The translations under genes were made by a program, and so were the position numbers. DNA of 64,000 bases. Source: JAALLB01 sp964502215. GTDB lineage: Bacteria; Pseudomonadota; Alphaproteobacteria; Rhizobiales; Rhizobiaceae. Every line of letters starts with the position of its first letter. The first letter of the stretch is position 1. The stretch lies in the NCBI GenBank assembly GCA_964502215.1, contig CAZCUN010000008.1, forward strand, positions 10,479-74,478, in the 5' to 3' direction. The notes beneath the pieces were generated by a model. The model searched no databases, had not been told where the DNA came from, and saw only the letters and a list, made by a program, of their open reading frames with translations. Shown here piece after piece: positions 1 through 9,064 of this stretch.

Positions 1-571
1 AGACACCATATCCTAAACGATTTAAATGCTGATTTACGGTACGGTTTTCTGACAAATATGGAAAACGGAAAAATGGAGCAACATCGCGACCAACTGAACT
101 TTCAATTGCTTTAATGCTTCGATTTACATCTGCAATTGCTTGTTTACCACCTACTCTTCCTAGGTTTTTATGGCTGTAGCTGTGTATGCCAACCGTGTGA
201 CCTTTGTTTGCTACTTTTCTTGCTAGCGATGGATGGTTTTTTGCCATCGTTCCAACCATGAAGAACGTAGCTTTTGCGCAATGTTTATCCAGCGTATGTA
301 AAATTTTTGGAGTAATGCTTGGTATAGGTCCATCATCAAAGGTTAGGACAACTTCTTTATGTTTAAGAAATTGTTGCGCACCGCCATGAGAGTTTCCATA
401 ACGCTTTCCACCAGCAGTGTTTAAACTGACTGTTCTATGTGTACCAATACCCTGCCCACCACGACACGAAGCAGAATGAGCTTCATTGACTGAATGGCTT
501 GTATTGATACCAACTGCTGTCAAAGCAATAATTGAACAGGCTTTCAATGTGGCTAAAATGGAATTACGCAT
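1..571 (-). CDS. Polysaccharide deacetylase (NodB/CE4 family), secreted, 3' end outside window
   Basis: The open frame starts with ATG at 571 and runs off the left edge, giving about 190 residues without a stop. The N-terminus (MRNSILATLKACSIIALTAV) looks like a signal peptide. The NodB homology domain shows motif 1 TFDDGP (the catalytic Asp and the metal-binding Asp), motif 2 HSYSHKNLG (metal-binding His-x3-His) and motif 3 RFPY. CE4 enzymes remove N- or O-acetyl groups from peptidoglycan, chitin-like or exopolysaccharide chains; the substrate cannot be told here. The protein should act in the periplasm or outside the cell. It is divergent from lexA, and the two share a 269-bp intergenic region containing LexA boxes, so weak SOS control is possible but unproven. 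The rest of the domain lies outside the window. Confidence 0.85.
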   Translation of the reverse strand, partial: MRNSILATLKACSIIALTAVGINTSHSVNEAHSASCRGGQGIGTHRTVSLNTAGGKRYGNSHGGAQQFLKHKEVVLTFDDGPIPSITPKILHTLDKHCAKATFFMVGTMAKNHPSLARKVANKGHTVGIHSYSHKNLGRVGGKQAIADVNRSIKAIESSVGRDVAPFFRFPYLSENRTVNQHLNRLGYGV

Positions 572-728
572 TACTATCTCCAAACTACTGGAGATAAATT
601 GTCATGCATCAATTACTAAATAGACTAATGAATTCAGATAGTTTTGAGTATGGTTAACAAAGCACAAACGCCATACTCATTTGTTTACCAATTTAAAACT
701 GGGCATTAATTGAAAATTTACACTTGCG

Positions 729-743
729 GAACATAGTGAGAAC
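729..743. promoter_or_regulatory. LexA (SOS) box, alphaproteobacterial GTTC-N7-GTTC type
   Basis: GAAC-atagtga-GAAC read on +, which is a perfect GTTC-N7-GTTC direct repeat on -. It lies 98 bp before the lexA start. This is the established LexA operator form in Alphaproteobacteria and indicates lexA autorepression. Confidence 0.8.
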
Positions 744-754
744 ATGTAGATAAT

Positions 755-769
755 GTTCTACATTTGTTT
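755..769. promoter_or_regulatory. Second, imperfect LexA box
   Basis: GTTC-tacattt-GTTT on +, one base off consensus, in the opposite orientation to the box at 729-743. The inner half-sites GAAC (740-743) and GTTC (755-758) form a larger inverted arrangement. It is probably a secondary LexA site. Confidence 0.45.
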
Positions 770-840
770 CACTGATGATTCTTGATCAATTATTTTGATA
801 GAAAAATAATTTTCAAGTAATCGTATGAAAGGTTGACCTA

Positions 841-1584
841 ATGCTTACAAAAAAACAGCAACTTTTATTGCAATTTATACACGAACGTTTGCAAGCTGAA
901 GGTGTTCCGCCCTCTTTTGACGAAATGAAAGATGCCTTAGATTTAAAGTCTAAGTCTGGTATTCACCGTTTGATAACAGCCCTTGAAGAACGTGGCTTTA
1001 TTAAGCGTTTGCCAAACCGTGCACGCGCCTTGGAAGTTATCAAAATGCCTGAAGCTTGGGCAACCCCTGAAGAGCCAATTGGTACATCAAGTGTTATACA
1101 AGCTGATTTTGGTTCAAACCGGGGTGGCTCAGGCTCAAATTCCACTAATAATGTGACGCCTTTTCCCAATGCTCAAACTGCAAACGATGACACACCTTCT
1201 GGTTTTAGTGTTCCTGTTATGGGCAAAATTGCGGCTGGTGTTCCAATTGCAGCTATTCAAGATATCACGCACTCTGTAACAGTTTCTCCTGATATGATTG
1301 GGAATGGTGAGCATTATGCTCTTACAGTTGAGGGCGACTCTATGATTGAAGCTGGTATTCTTGATGGTGACACTGTGATTATTCGCCACGCAGCAACAGC
1401 TCGTGGTGGTGAGATCGTTGTTGCGCTAGTTGATGATGAAGAAGCTACGCTTAAAACATTTAGAAAAAATGGAAATGAAATAGCACTTGAAGCTGCAAAT
1501 CCTGCACATCCCACCCGTACATTTACATCTGATCGGATAAAAGTTCAGGGTAAATTAGTCGGGCTTGTTCGCCAGTATCATTAA
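841..1584 (+). CDS. lexA: LexA repressor (SOS regulator, S24 peptidase)
   Basis: LexA represses DNA-damage genes and cleaves itself when stimulated by RecA filaments. Residues 1-65 form the winged-helix DNA-binding domain (starting MLTKKQQLLLQFI). Residues 70-120 are a long polar Gly/Ser/Asn linker. The C-terminal S24 peptidase domain shows the Ala132-Gly133 cleavage bond in KIAAGVP, nucleophile Ser167 in EGDSMIEAG and general-base Lys205 in ATLKTF. At 247 aa it is longer than E. coli LexA (202 aa) because of the linker, as is normal in alphaproteobacteria. LexA boxes at 729-769 predict autoregulation. The gene is convergent with comEC and their 3' ends overlap by 4 bp. A second likely target is the small gene at 24550-24648. 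Confidence 0.97.
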   Translation: MLTKKQQLLLQFIHERLQAEGVPPSFDEMKDALDLKSKSGIHRLITALEERGFIKRLPNRARALEVIKMPEAWATPEEPIGTSSVIQADFGSNRGGSGSNSTNNVTPFPNAQTANDDTPSGFSVPVMGKIAAGVPIAAIQDITHSVTVSPDMIGNGEHYALTVEGDSMIEAGILDGDTVIIRHAATARGGEIVVALVDDEEATLKTFRKNGNEIALEAANPAHPTRTFTSDRIKVQGKLVGLVRQYH

Positions 1585-3920
1585 AATAAGTTTGAATCAT
1601 CTGGATGTTTAACATGGCGATGCCAAGGTCTTGAGGCTTCTGGCAGGGCTTTTTTCACTGTAATTTTTGCAAGGGCTTTAGATTTGGTTTTTTTAATTTC
1701 ATTATTTGCGTTTTGTTTTACTGTATTAATATATAACGCATGCGTTCCAAAACGCTCAAAATCATAACGTTTTAAAACAAAGCTTGGAGTGCGGTTTTTA
1801 CAATTTACCCACCATAGTCTTGGGGCAATTAAAATATCAGATCTTTGACAGGATGATTGCAATAAATCTGGGTTATAAACTACGTGTAGTATTTGGCTAG
1901 TTGGTAACACAACAATACAACGTTCTCGATTACACTGGTCTTTGTTTAGATTAAGCTTCTCAGCTTTCCCACCTGACCAAGCCTTCAACCAAATACCTTG
2001 TACAAATTTACTTCCTCTTGGATATAAGAGTCCGAGTTTTTCCCGTTCAGTTTTGATTGCAATTGCACGACCGTTTTCTGAAATAATGACATCTGGTATT
2101 TTTGTATTTTGAAAGGCAAATGGCAAAGCCAATAAGGGTAATATTGAAATGTAACGAAGCTTAGTTTTAAACATACATATCGTTATCAAAAATATTGCAA
2201 AAAGAAATATAGCGCTTAATTTTAATAAACCAGTATTACCATTCGGTGAAATGCTTTCTACCCAACGAGAAATACCAACTACCCATTCAATTCCATAAGA
2301 CACAGAGATTAGTGGTATAAATTCCAAACCGTATGGCATAAGCAAAATTGAGAATAAGACGAATGGCATAATGACAATGCTAACAACTGGCATCGCAATC
2401 AAGTTTGCAAGTAATCCCAATGGTGCGACTTGATGAAAATGCCAAGCAGAAATAAAAGCAGTTGCAGTTCCCGCAATCAAACTTGTTACAGCAATGCCGC
2501 CAAAATAAACAAAGATACTTGAGCTAAAAACAGCAAAGGGATTTGTTTTAATTGGTATAAATTGTGTATCAGATTTTAACTTTCGCCTCTTGTTTATTGC
2601 CTCATAGCCTGCAACCAAAGCTGTTACGGCTGCAAATGACATTTGAAACCCTGGCGATAAAAGACTTTGTGGATTAAGACATAAAATTATAACAGCTGAA
2701 ATCGCAACGCTTCTCATTGTTATCGCACGACGATCCATTAAGACGGCAAGTAACATAACACAAATCATGACCCAAGCACGTTGCGTTGCTATGCCAGCAC
2801 CTGACAACATTAAATAGGTTGTTGCACTGATGAAACCTGCTGCTACAGACCATTTCTTGATTGGATAACGCAATGCGATGGTGGATATATTTACCAGTAA
2901 AAACCTTATTCCCCATATAACTGTTAATGTTACGAGTGCCATATGAAGACCAGATATTGCTAGGATATGTGCAAGCCCTGTCTTACGTAAACTTTCTTGA
3001 ATATCTTCAGGAATATAAGTCTTATTACCTGTCACCAATGCAACAGCAATTTTTCCTGTGTTATTTGGCATAGAGTTTAACAATCGCTGCTCAACACTTA
3101 GACGCATTTTATTCACTTGAATTGTAAACTTTTCACCAAGACTGGGGGCGATATTTATAGTCCCCTTAGATGGTTTCCCCATAAAAAAACCACTCCCACC
3201 CATGCCCTTATGCCAAGCAAAAAATGAAAAATCATACCCATTAGGATAAACAGGTCCAGACACGGGCTGAAGGCGTGCTAATCCCTTAATGCTTTCTCCC
3301 GGCAAGAATGCTTGATGCTTAGCTATAGAAGATAATCTAATGCGCTTTGGCAATTCTTGTTTTACGATTTCACCTAATTTTGTAGGTCTAACAAGATAGC
3401 GCAACGCCCCTCTTCTACTTCGGTCGACACCTAAAACTAATCCTTCAAGGTCTACCGTTATTTGTCGTTCAAGCATAGGCGTTTGATGGTTCAATGTTGC
3501 TAATTGAGCAACCAGCATACCCGTTACAACCATTGTAATAGATGTAAGACTAAGAGATAAAAAACTTTGCGTTGCCAATCGCCAAATACAAACAGCGAGT
3601 ACTGTAACAGTAAGGATAAGTGCCAAAAGTGAAGGTTCTGCTGGAATGCTAAAATAAATAAGAATACCGAACCCAAGAAAAACAGGCAGCAAATTAACAC
3701 TCAAACCCGTTTCAAGCTCATGGTTTATTTGGCTAGAAATTGTATCTTTAAAATCAAGAATACTGTTCGAAAAAATATAACGATAGCGGCTTATAGGCGA
3801 ATAGGATTGCTTAGCAGGAAGTTGACCTTCTCCTTGCCTAAACCATATTTTTTGCTTCAGATGCCGTGACGTCTCTTCTTCATTCTTTTTCTGGACGCCT
3901 GGCATTTGTTCATTCGCCAA
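1581..3920 (-). CDS. comEC: ComEC/Rec2 DNA-uptake channel protein
   Basis: ComEC is the inner-membrane channel that takes up single-stranded DNA during transformation. The 779-aa protein has an N-terminal DUF4131-type region with several membrane segments (about 60-150) and a soluble OB-like part (about 150-270). The Competence domain follows, with HILAISGLHMALV (near 320) and then repeated hydrophobic helices to about 610. The C-terminal ~165 residues stand where other ComEC proteins carry a metallo-beta-lactamase-like nuclease domain, but I see no HxHxDH motif, so this part is degenerate. The start given is a TTG with a modest SD; an ATG at 3905 is an alternative. It is divergent from gltX and overlaps the lexA 3' end by 4 bp. 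Confidence 0.9.
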   Translation of the reverse strand: MANEQMPGVQKKNEEETSRHLKQKIWFRQGEGQLPAKQSYSPISRYRYIFSNSILDFKDTISSQINHELETGLSVNLLPVFLGFGILIYFSIPAEPSLLALILTVTVLAVCIWRLATQSFLSLSLTSITMVVTGMLVAQLATLNHQTPMLERQITVDLEGLVLGVDRSRRGALRYLVRPTKLGEIVKQELPKRIRLSSIAKHQAFLPGESIKGLARLQPVSGPVYPNGYDFSFFAWHKGMGGSGFFMGKPSKGTINIAPSLGEKFTIQVNKMRLSVEQRLLNSMPNNTGKIAVALVTGNKTYIPEDIQESLRKTGLAHILAISGLHMALVTLTVIWGIRFLLVNISTIALRYPIKKWSVAAGFISATTYLMLSGAGIATQRAWVMICVMLLAVLMDRRAITMRSVAISAVIILCLNPQSLLSPGFQMSFAAVTALVAGYEAINKRRKLKSDTQFIPIKTNPFAVFSSSIFVYFGGIAVTSLIAGTATAFISAWHFHQVAPLGLLANLIAMPVVSIVIMPFVLFSILLMPYGLEFIPLISVSYGIEWVVGISRWVESISPNGNTGLLKLSAIFLFAIFLITICMFKTKLRYISILPLLALPFAFQNTKIPDVIISENGRAIAIKTEREKLGLLYPRGSKFVQGIWLKAWSGGKAEKLNLNKDQCNRERCIVVLPTSQILHVVYNPDLLQSSCQRSDILIAPRLWWVNCKNRTPSFVLKRYDFERFGTHALYINTVKQNANNEIKKTKSKALAKITVKKALPEASRPWHRHVKHPDDSNLF

Positions 3921-4046
3921 ACCAGACCCTGCTTTATCTACTTGTCTCTTTTACTCATTGTGTTAAATGAGCAATACCTTCATCAAATAGATAAATTGAG
4001 CTAACTGCAAGTTTATCACGTGGTTCATTAAGCGAGTACTATACCT

Positions 4047-5471
4047 ATGACGAAAGCTGTCGTTACAAGATTTGCCCCATCTCCTACTGGATACTTACAT
4101 ATTGGCGGTGCGAGAACTGCACTGTTTAATTGGCTTTATGCGAAAGCCAATAATGGCAAAATGCTATTGCGCATTGAAGACACAGATCGCAAACGCTCGA
4201 GTGATGATGCTATCGTAGCTATAAAAGACGGCCTTTCTTGGCTAGGTCTTAATTGGGATGGCGATGCTATTTCACAATATGCAAGAGCAGATCGCCACCG
4301 TGCCATAGCCCATGAAATGGTCGAGAATGGTTCAGCCTATAAATGCTATTGCACACCTGAAGAAATTGCTGTTATGCGCGAAAAAGCACAAGCTGCTGGT
4401 TTGCCAACGCATTATGATGGTACTTGGCGCAACCGTGACACAAATTTAGCTCCTAAAGACGCACCATATGTAATTCGTTTAAGAGCACCAATAGATGGGG
4501 AGACGATTGTTGACGATCAAGTTCAAGGCGTTGTGAAGTTTCCTAACAAAGACTTGGATGATTTAATTTTACTGCGCTCAGACGGCAACCCAACTTACAT
4601 GCTCGCTGTCGTAGTTGATGATCATGATATGGAAGTAACACATATTATTCGCGGTGATGATCATCTGATTAATGCAGCGCGCCAAACACTAATTTTCAAG
4701 GGCATGAATTGGGATGTTCCGACCATGGCGCATATTCCGCTCATACATGGTGCCGATGGTGCAAAACTCTCTAAGCGCCATGGCGCAACCGGTGCAGAGA
4801 AATACCGTGAAATGGGCTACCTTCCCGCAGCACTTCGCAACTATCTTGTAAAACTTGGATGGTCACATGGGGATGATGAAATTATATCAACGGAACAAAT
4901 GATTGAATGGTTTGGTTTTTCTGGCATGAACAAAGCGGCTGCACGATTTGATTTCACAAAACTTGAAGCAATAAATGCACAATACATACGTGAAACCGAT
5001 GATGAAGAGCTTATTGAATACTTTAAAAATATTGCTGATGAAATTGATGGTGGAAAGTTTATAGTTGATAATTTAAATGAACAAACAAGTGCCATGTTAT
5101 TAAAAGCAATGCCAGCGTTGAAAGAACGCTCAAAAACCATAGTAGCTCTGGCGCAAAGTGCAGCATTTATATTTGAAAAACTACCTTTGCCCATGGAAGA
5201 AAAAGCGGCGGCTCTTTTAGACGAAGATGGAATTTTAGTTGTAAAAAATATTTTGCCAAAATTTCAAAAACTGGAAAATTGGTCTGCAGAAACCGTAGAA
5301 GCTTGCATTCGCAATTATGCAGAAGAATATGATTTAAAGCTTGGTAAGGTTGCGCAACCAATTCGCGCTGCACTAACAGGAAAAGCTACTTCACCGGGTG
5401 CTTTTGATGTTTTACAAATCTTAGGACAAAAAGAGACTTTGTCTAGACTGACAAGCATTACAAAAATCTAA
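4047..5471 (+). CDS. gltX: Glutamate--tRNA ligase (class I)
   Basis: GltX charges tRNA-Glu with glutamate. The 474-aa length is normal. The class I signature HIGG is at residues 18-21 and the KMSKS-type loop KLSKR is at 240-244. The Rossmann catalytic core fills residues 1-320 and an all-helical anticodon-binding domain follows. Many alphaproteobacteria carry two GltX paralogues, one of which may be non-discriminating where GlnRS is absent; the sequence alone does not settle this. The start is ATG, 126 bp from the divergent comEC. gltA follows 225 bp downstream on the same strand, probably from its own promoter. Confidence 0.96.
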   Translation: MTKAVVTRFAPSPTGYLHIGGARTALFNWLYAKANNGKMLLRIEDTDRKRSSDDAIVAIKDGLSWLGLNWDGDAISQYARADRHRAIAHEMVENGSAYKCYCTPEEIAVMREKAQAAGLPTHYDGTWRNRDTNLAPKDAPYVIRLRAPIDGETIVDDQVQGVVKFPNKDLDDLILLRSDGNPTYMLAVVVDDHDMEVTHIIRGDDHLINAARQTLIFKGMNWDVPTMAHIPLIHGADGAKLSKRHGATGAEKYREMGYLPAALRNYLVKLGWSHGDDEIISTEQMIEWFGFSGMNKAAARFDFTKLEAINAQYIRETDDEELIEYFKNIADEIDGGKFIVDNLNEQTSAMLLKAMPALKERSKTIVALAQSAAFIFEKLPLPMEEKAAALLDEDGILVVKNILPKFQKLENWSAETVEACIRNYAEEYDLKLGKVAQPIRAALTGKATSPGAFDVLQILGQKETLSRLTSITKI

Positions 5472-5696
5472 ATGAACAATAAAATTTCGCCTATTTGTGA
5501 CCAAGGTCGTACTTGTATCATGCGGATAAATAATATAGCTAATACTTACAAAATGCATCCCTCCCTGGCGGCATAGATTTAAAAACAAGCAACTTAATGT
5601 TTGAAGAAATATATTCTTCGACCGCGAGCCTTAGGTTATCAAAAAGTGATATTAAGGCTTTGCACAAAGATAAGCTGCAATTTGAAAGGACAGAAA

Positions 5697-6986
5697 ATGG
5701 CAAACGACAAGGCAACTCTGAACATTGGAGATAAAAGCTGGGATTTTTCTGTTCGTCAGGCAAGTGTTGGCCCTGATATCATTGATATTGGTTCACTTTA
5801 TAAAGAAACAGGCGCTTTTACTTTTGACCCTGGTTTCACATCAACAGCTTCTTGTGAAAGTGACATTACATTCATTGATGGTGATAAAGGTATTCTTCTT
5901 CACCGCGGTTACGCAATAGATGAGTTAGCCGACAAAGGTGACTTTCTTGAAACTTGCTACCTACTTTTATACGGTGAATTGCCAAATAAGGCTGAAGGCG
6001 ATGCATTTCGCAATCGCATAACGATGCATACTATGGTGCATGAACAAATGAACCGTTTTTATACGGGGTTTCGTCGTGATGCACACCCAATGGCTATTAT
6101 GTGTGGTGTTGTTGGCGCTCTATCTGCATTTTACCACGATTCAACCGATATTTCAGATGAAAAACAACGTATGATCGCTTCTATGCGTATGATTGCCAAA
6201 ATGCCAACTCTTGCGGCTATGGCGCATAAATATCATATTGGTCAACCTTTCGTGCAGCCGCGTAATGATCTTGATTACTCATCAAACTTTTTGCGCATGT
6301 GCTTTGCTGTTCCTACAGAAGAATACAAAATTAATCCTGTGTTGGCTCGTGCAATGGATAAAATCTTTACACTTCATGCAGATCATGAACAAAACGCTTC
6401 CACATCAACTGTTCGTCTTGCAGGATCATCTGGTGCAAATCCATTTGCCTGTATTGCCGCTGGCATTGCTTGCCTCTGGGGGCCAGCTCACGGTGGCGCA
6501 AACGAAGCAGCATTAAATATGCTACAGGAAATTGGTACCGTAGATCGCATCCCTGAATATGTAAAAAGAGCAAAAGACAAACAAGATCCATTCCGTCTTA
6601 TGGGCTTTGGACACCGCGTTTACAAAAATTATGATCCTCGCGCTAAAATTATGCAACAAACTACGCATGAAGTATTAGCTGAGCTTGGCATCAAAGATGA
6701 TCCAACTTTAGAAGTTGCAATGGAGCTTGAGCGTATTGCACTGACTGATGAATATTTTGTAGAGAAAAAACTTTATCCAAACATAGATTTTTACTCAGGC
6801 ATTACACTTCGTGCTCTTGGTTTCCCAACGAATATGTTCACAGTGTTATTCGCGCTTGCGAGAACTGTTGGCTGGATCGCGCAATGGAAAGAAATGATTG
6901 AGGATCCAAAACAGAAAATCGGGCGTCCACGCCAGCTTTATACTGGACCTACAGCGAGACCTTATGTCGATCTAAAACAACGTTAA
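5697..6986 (+). CDS. gltA: Citrate synthase (type II)
   Basis: Citrate synthase condenses oxaloacetate and acetyl-CoA, the entry step of the TCA cycle. I chose the ATG at 5697, preceded by GAAAGGACAG, which gives MANDKATLNIGDK and 429 aa, the usual length for hexameric type II enzymes. The in-frame start at 5601 would add 32 residues unlike the family. Catalytic residues are His265 in GPAHGGANE, His306 in FGHRVYKNYDPRA and Asp364 in NIDFYSG. A 225-bp leader with no gene precedes it. A strong terminator follows at 7010-7036. In alphaproteobacteria gltA commonly lies tail to tail with lpxB, as here. Confidence 0.97.
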   Translation: MANDKATLNIGDKSWDFSVRQASVGPDIIDIGSLYKETGAFTFDPGFTSTASCESDITFIDGDKGILLHRGYAIDELADKGDFLETCYLLLYGELPNKAEGDAFRNRITMHTMVHEQMNRFYTGFRRDAHPMAIMCGVVGALSAFYHDSTDISDEKQRMIASMRMIAKMPTLAAMAHKYHIGQPFVQPRNDLDYSSNFLRMCFAVPTEEYKINPVLARAMDKIFTLHADHEQNASTSTVRLAGSSGANPFACIAAGIACLWGPAHGGANEAALNMLQEIGTVDRIPEYVKRAKDKQDPFRLMGFGHRVYKNYDPRAKIMQQTTHEVLAELGIKDDPTLEVAMELERIALTDEYFVEKKLYPNIDFYSGITLRALGFPTNMFTVLFALARTVGWIAQWKEMIEDPKQKIGRPRQLYTGPTARPYVDLKQR

Positions 6987-7009
6987 GTTTCTTATCTTGT
7001 AAAACTTTA

Positions 7010-7036
7010 AAGGCTAGCTTTTTGCTAGCCTTTTTT
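7010..7036 (+). terminator. Rho-independent terminator of gltA
   Basis: Perfect 9-bp stem AAGGCTAGC / GCTAGCCTT (7010-7018 with 7024-7032), a TTTTT loop, and a following T run. It ends where lpxB ends on the opposite strand, so it may insulate both convergent units, but only the + orientation has the U tract. Confidence 0.9.
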
Positions 7037-8181
7037 TATTTAGCAGCTACTTCAATTATTTTCTGAGCAGCTAGTATCGCGCCTGACTTTTCCTGACTCA
7101 ACTTTTCAACGATTGTTTCAAAACCTTTAAGTTGAACATTACGTTCTTCACCAGGCAACATTAAACGCTCTAACATGCGAGCTAGATGTTCTGGGTGAGT
7201 ATTTTCATTTAATTTTTCTGGAACTACAGGATAGTCTGCAATTAAATTTGGAAGCGCTGTAGTCCAAGCAGTAATCAAATGGCGTATCTGCATCATTACG
7301 CGATCAAGCTTATAAATCGAAATCATAGGTACTTTATATAAAGCAAGTTCTAAAATAACAGTTCCTGAAGTTGCTAAGGCTAAGTCTGCCTCTTTAAAAG
7401 CTTCCTTTTTTGCAAGCTCACCCGTTACAAGCTTTGGCTTAATATTCCAGCTTTTAACATCGTCGCTTATTTCTTTTTTAAGTTTATCAACTGCTGGTAA
7501 GGTAAGAGAAAATTTATTGCCTCGATTATGCAAAATTTCAATTGTTTCTTTTATTATGGGAAGCATTAGCTTCAATTCACCACGCCTTGAACCTGGAAGT
7601 ATTAAAAGCCTAGGCAAATCCGCACATTTCTCTTTGGTTTTTATATCAATTTCAGGGATTTCAGCTGCTAATGGATGTCCAACATATGTTGCATCAGGGC
7701 CACCTAATTCCTTCAACAAATCAGGTTCAAACGGTAAAATTGCCATAACATGATCGATGTAAGATTTGATTTTTTTAGCTCGTCCCGGCCGCCATGCCCA
7801 AACACTGGGTGCAACATATTTTATAATTTTTACTTGCGGCAGTTTCTTTCTAACTTTCTTAGCAACCCTGTATGAAAATTCAGGGCTATCAATAAGCAAT
7901 AAAACATCAGGTTTCTTATCAATTATATCATTAACGGTTTGCCTAATTCGCCTCAAAAGACTTGGTAATTTTTTAGCAACAGCAGAAATTCCCATAACTG
8001 AAAGTTCTGAAATATCAAATAGAGTATTTACGCCTTTGGCTTGCATTTTTGTTCCTGCAAGCCCCATAGCCTCTACAGATTGAGATTGCTTCTCAAACGC
8101 ACTTAACAGCTTGTCACCAAGCGCATCACCAGACTCTTCCCCGACAACAAAATAAACTCGTAAAGGCTTTGTTTTTACCAT
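7036..8181 (-). CDS. lpxB: Lipid-A-disaccharide synthase
   Basis: LpxB (GT19 family) joins UDP-2,3-diacylglucosamine and lipid X to make the lipid A disaccharide at the inner membrane. The start used is ATG at 8181, which shares its A with the TGA stop of lpxI (TGATG), so the two are translationally coupled; a TTG one codon upstream is unlikely. The 381-aa protein begins VYFVVGEESGDALG (the conserved GE.SGD motif) and shows APSVWAWRPGR and LPGSRRGEL, both typical of LpxB. It is the last gene of the lpxD-fabZ-lpxA-lpxI-lpxB run. Confidence 0.96.
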   Translation of the reverse strand: MVKTKPLRVYFVVGEESGDALGDKLLSAFEKQSQSVEAMGLAGTKMQAKGVNTLFDISELSVMGISAVAKKLPSLLRRIRQTVNDIIDKKPDVLLLIDSPEFSYRVAKKVRKKLPQVKIIKYVAPSVWAWRPGRAKKIKSYIDHVMAILPFEPDLLKELGGPDATYVGHPLAAEIPEIDIKTKEKCADLPRLLILPGSRRGELKLMLPIIKETIEILHNRGNKFSLTLPAVDKLKKEISDDVKSWNIKPKLVTGELAKKEAFKEADLALATSGTVILELALYKVPMISIYKLDRVMMQIRHLITAWTTALPNLIADYPVVPEKLNENTHPEHLARMLERLMLPGEERNVQLKGFETIVEKLSQEKSGAILAAQKIIEVAAK

Positions 8182-9053
8182 CAAGTCTGCCTTGCAAAGT
8201 CTGGTTCAAGCCCATAAACAAAAACTCCAGCGGCTTTTGCCTTAGCCAAGGTTTTTTCTTTTTCTAAGAGGAACGAATGCCCAGCCTCAATTGCTATGCC
8301 TTTTAAGCCAGCTTCAACAATCCTATCGATTGTGTTTGGCCCTATAGATGGCAGGTCTGCACGTATATCCTGATCTGGTTTCATGGTTTTAACCAAAACT
8401 CCATGCTTGCCATGTTCATAGAGCTTACCTGAAGCGCGCATGCTTGCAATTCTTTCAAGCATACCATCCGTACCCTCAATCCCTTCAACGGCAATCACAC
8501 GCCCACCGATAGCAACAGCAGCCTGCCCTATATCGAGATCTCCTAATACTTTACAAGCTTCAAAGGCTTGATGAATATTGACCATAGCCTTTTTTGTAGG
8601 TTGTTTTCCAAAAATCATTCCTGAAGGTGTCAACAATCCTGGCATCACTTTATGAGCACCCACAACTTCAACTCCATGTTGATCAAACAATTTAATAAGA
8701 CCTTTAAATAACGAGTTATCGCCGCCAACCATAAAGGCCATGACTTTTGAAAATGATATTACACCACCCAAATCCATATCGCGAATTCTTAGTGAAGGCC
8801 GCGTTACACCACCTGCAAAAACAATCTGCTTTATGTTATTACTTTTAAGGTACTTAAAGAATTTACCCAACTTTCCCCAGATGAAGACCTGATGATTATA
8901 ATCTTCAATCCACGGCTCCATTTCACCTTTTATTCCTACGATAAATGGTGAATGTCCTTGTGATTTTAGGTGATGGGCTAGCTCGCGAGGCAAGCTTCCT
9001 CTACCTGCAAAAATGCCAACATTTCCAATAACTTTAAACTTGTTATCATCCAT
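8181..9053 (-). CDS. lpxI: UDP-2,3-diacylglucosamine diphosphatase LpxI (DUF1009)
   Basis: LpxI hydrolyses UDP-2,3-diacylglucosamine to lipid X and UMP. It replaces LpxH in most alphaproteobacteria, with Caulobacter LpxI as the studied example. The 290-aa protein has an N-terminal domain starting at VGIFAGRGSLPRELA and a C-terminal catalytic domain with GTDGMLERI, DLPSIGPNTI and GIAIEAG, all recognisable in the family. It sits between lpxA (11-bp gap) and lpxB (overlapping), exactly where its substrate is made and its product used. Confidence 0.93.
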   Translation of the reverse strand: MDDNKFKVIGNVGIFAGRGSLPRELAHHLKSQGHSPFIVGIKGEMEPWIEDYNHQVFIWGKLGKFFKYLKSNNIKQIVFAGGVTRPSLRIRDMDLGGVISFSKVMAFMVGGDNSLFKGLIKLFDQHGVEVVGAHKVMPGLLTPSGMIFGKQPTKKAMVNIHQAFEACKVLGDLDIGQAAVAIGGRVIAVEGIEGTDGMLERIASMRASGKLYEHGKHGVLVKTMKPDQDIRADLPSIGPNTIDRIVEAGLKGIAIEAGHSFLLEKEKTLAKAKAAGVFVYGLEPDFARQT

Positions 9054-9064
9054 GCCTTCGGCGC

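Noticed and set aside
204..389. 61-aa frame on + at the left edge
   Set aside because: It is the antisense of the polysaccharide deacetylase, whose NodB motifs are clear on the minus strand.
5601..5696. 32-residue N-terminal extension of citrate synthase
   Set aside because: Unlike the family, no SD at 5601, and a good SD precedes the ATG at 5697.
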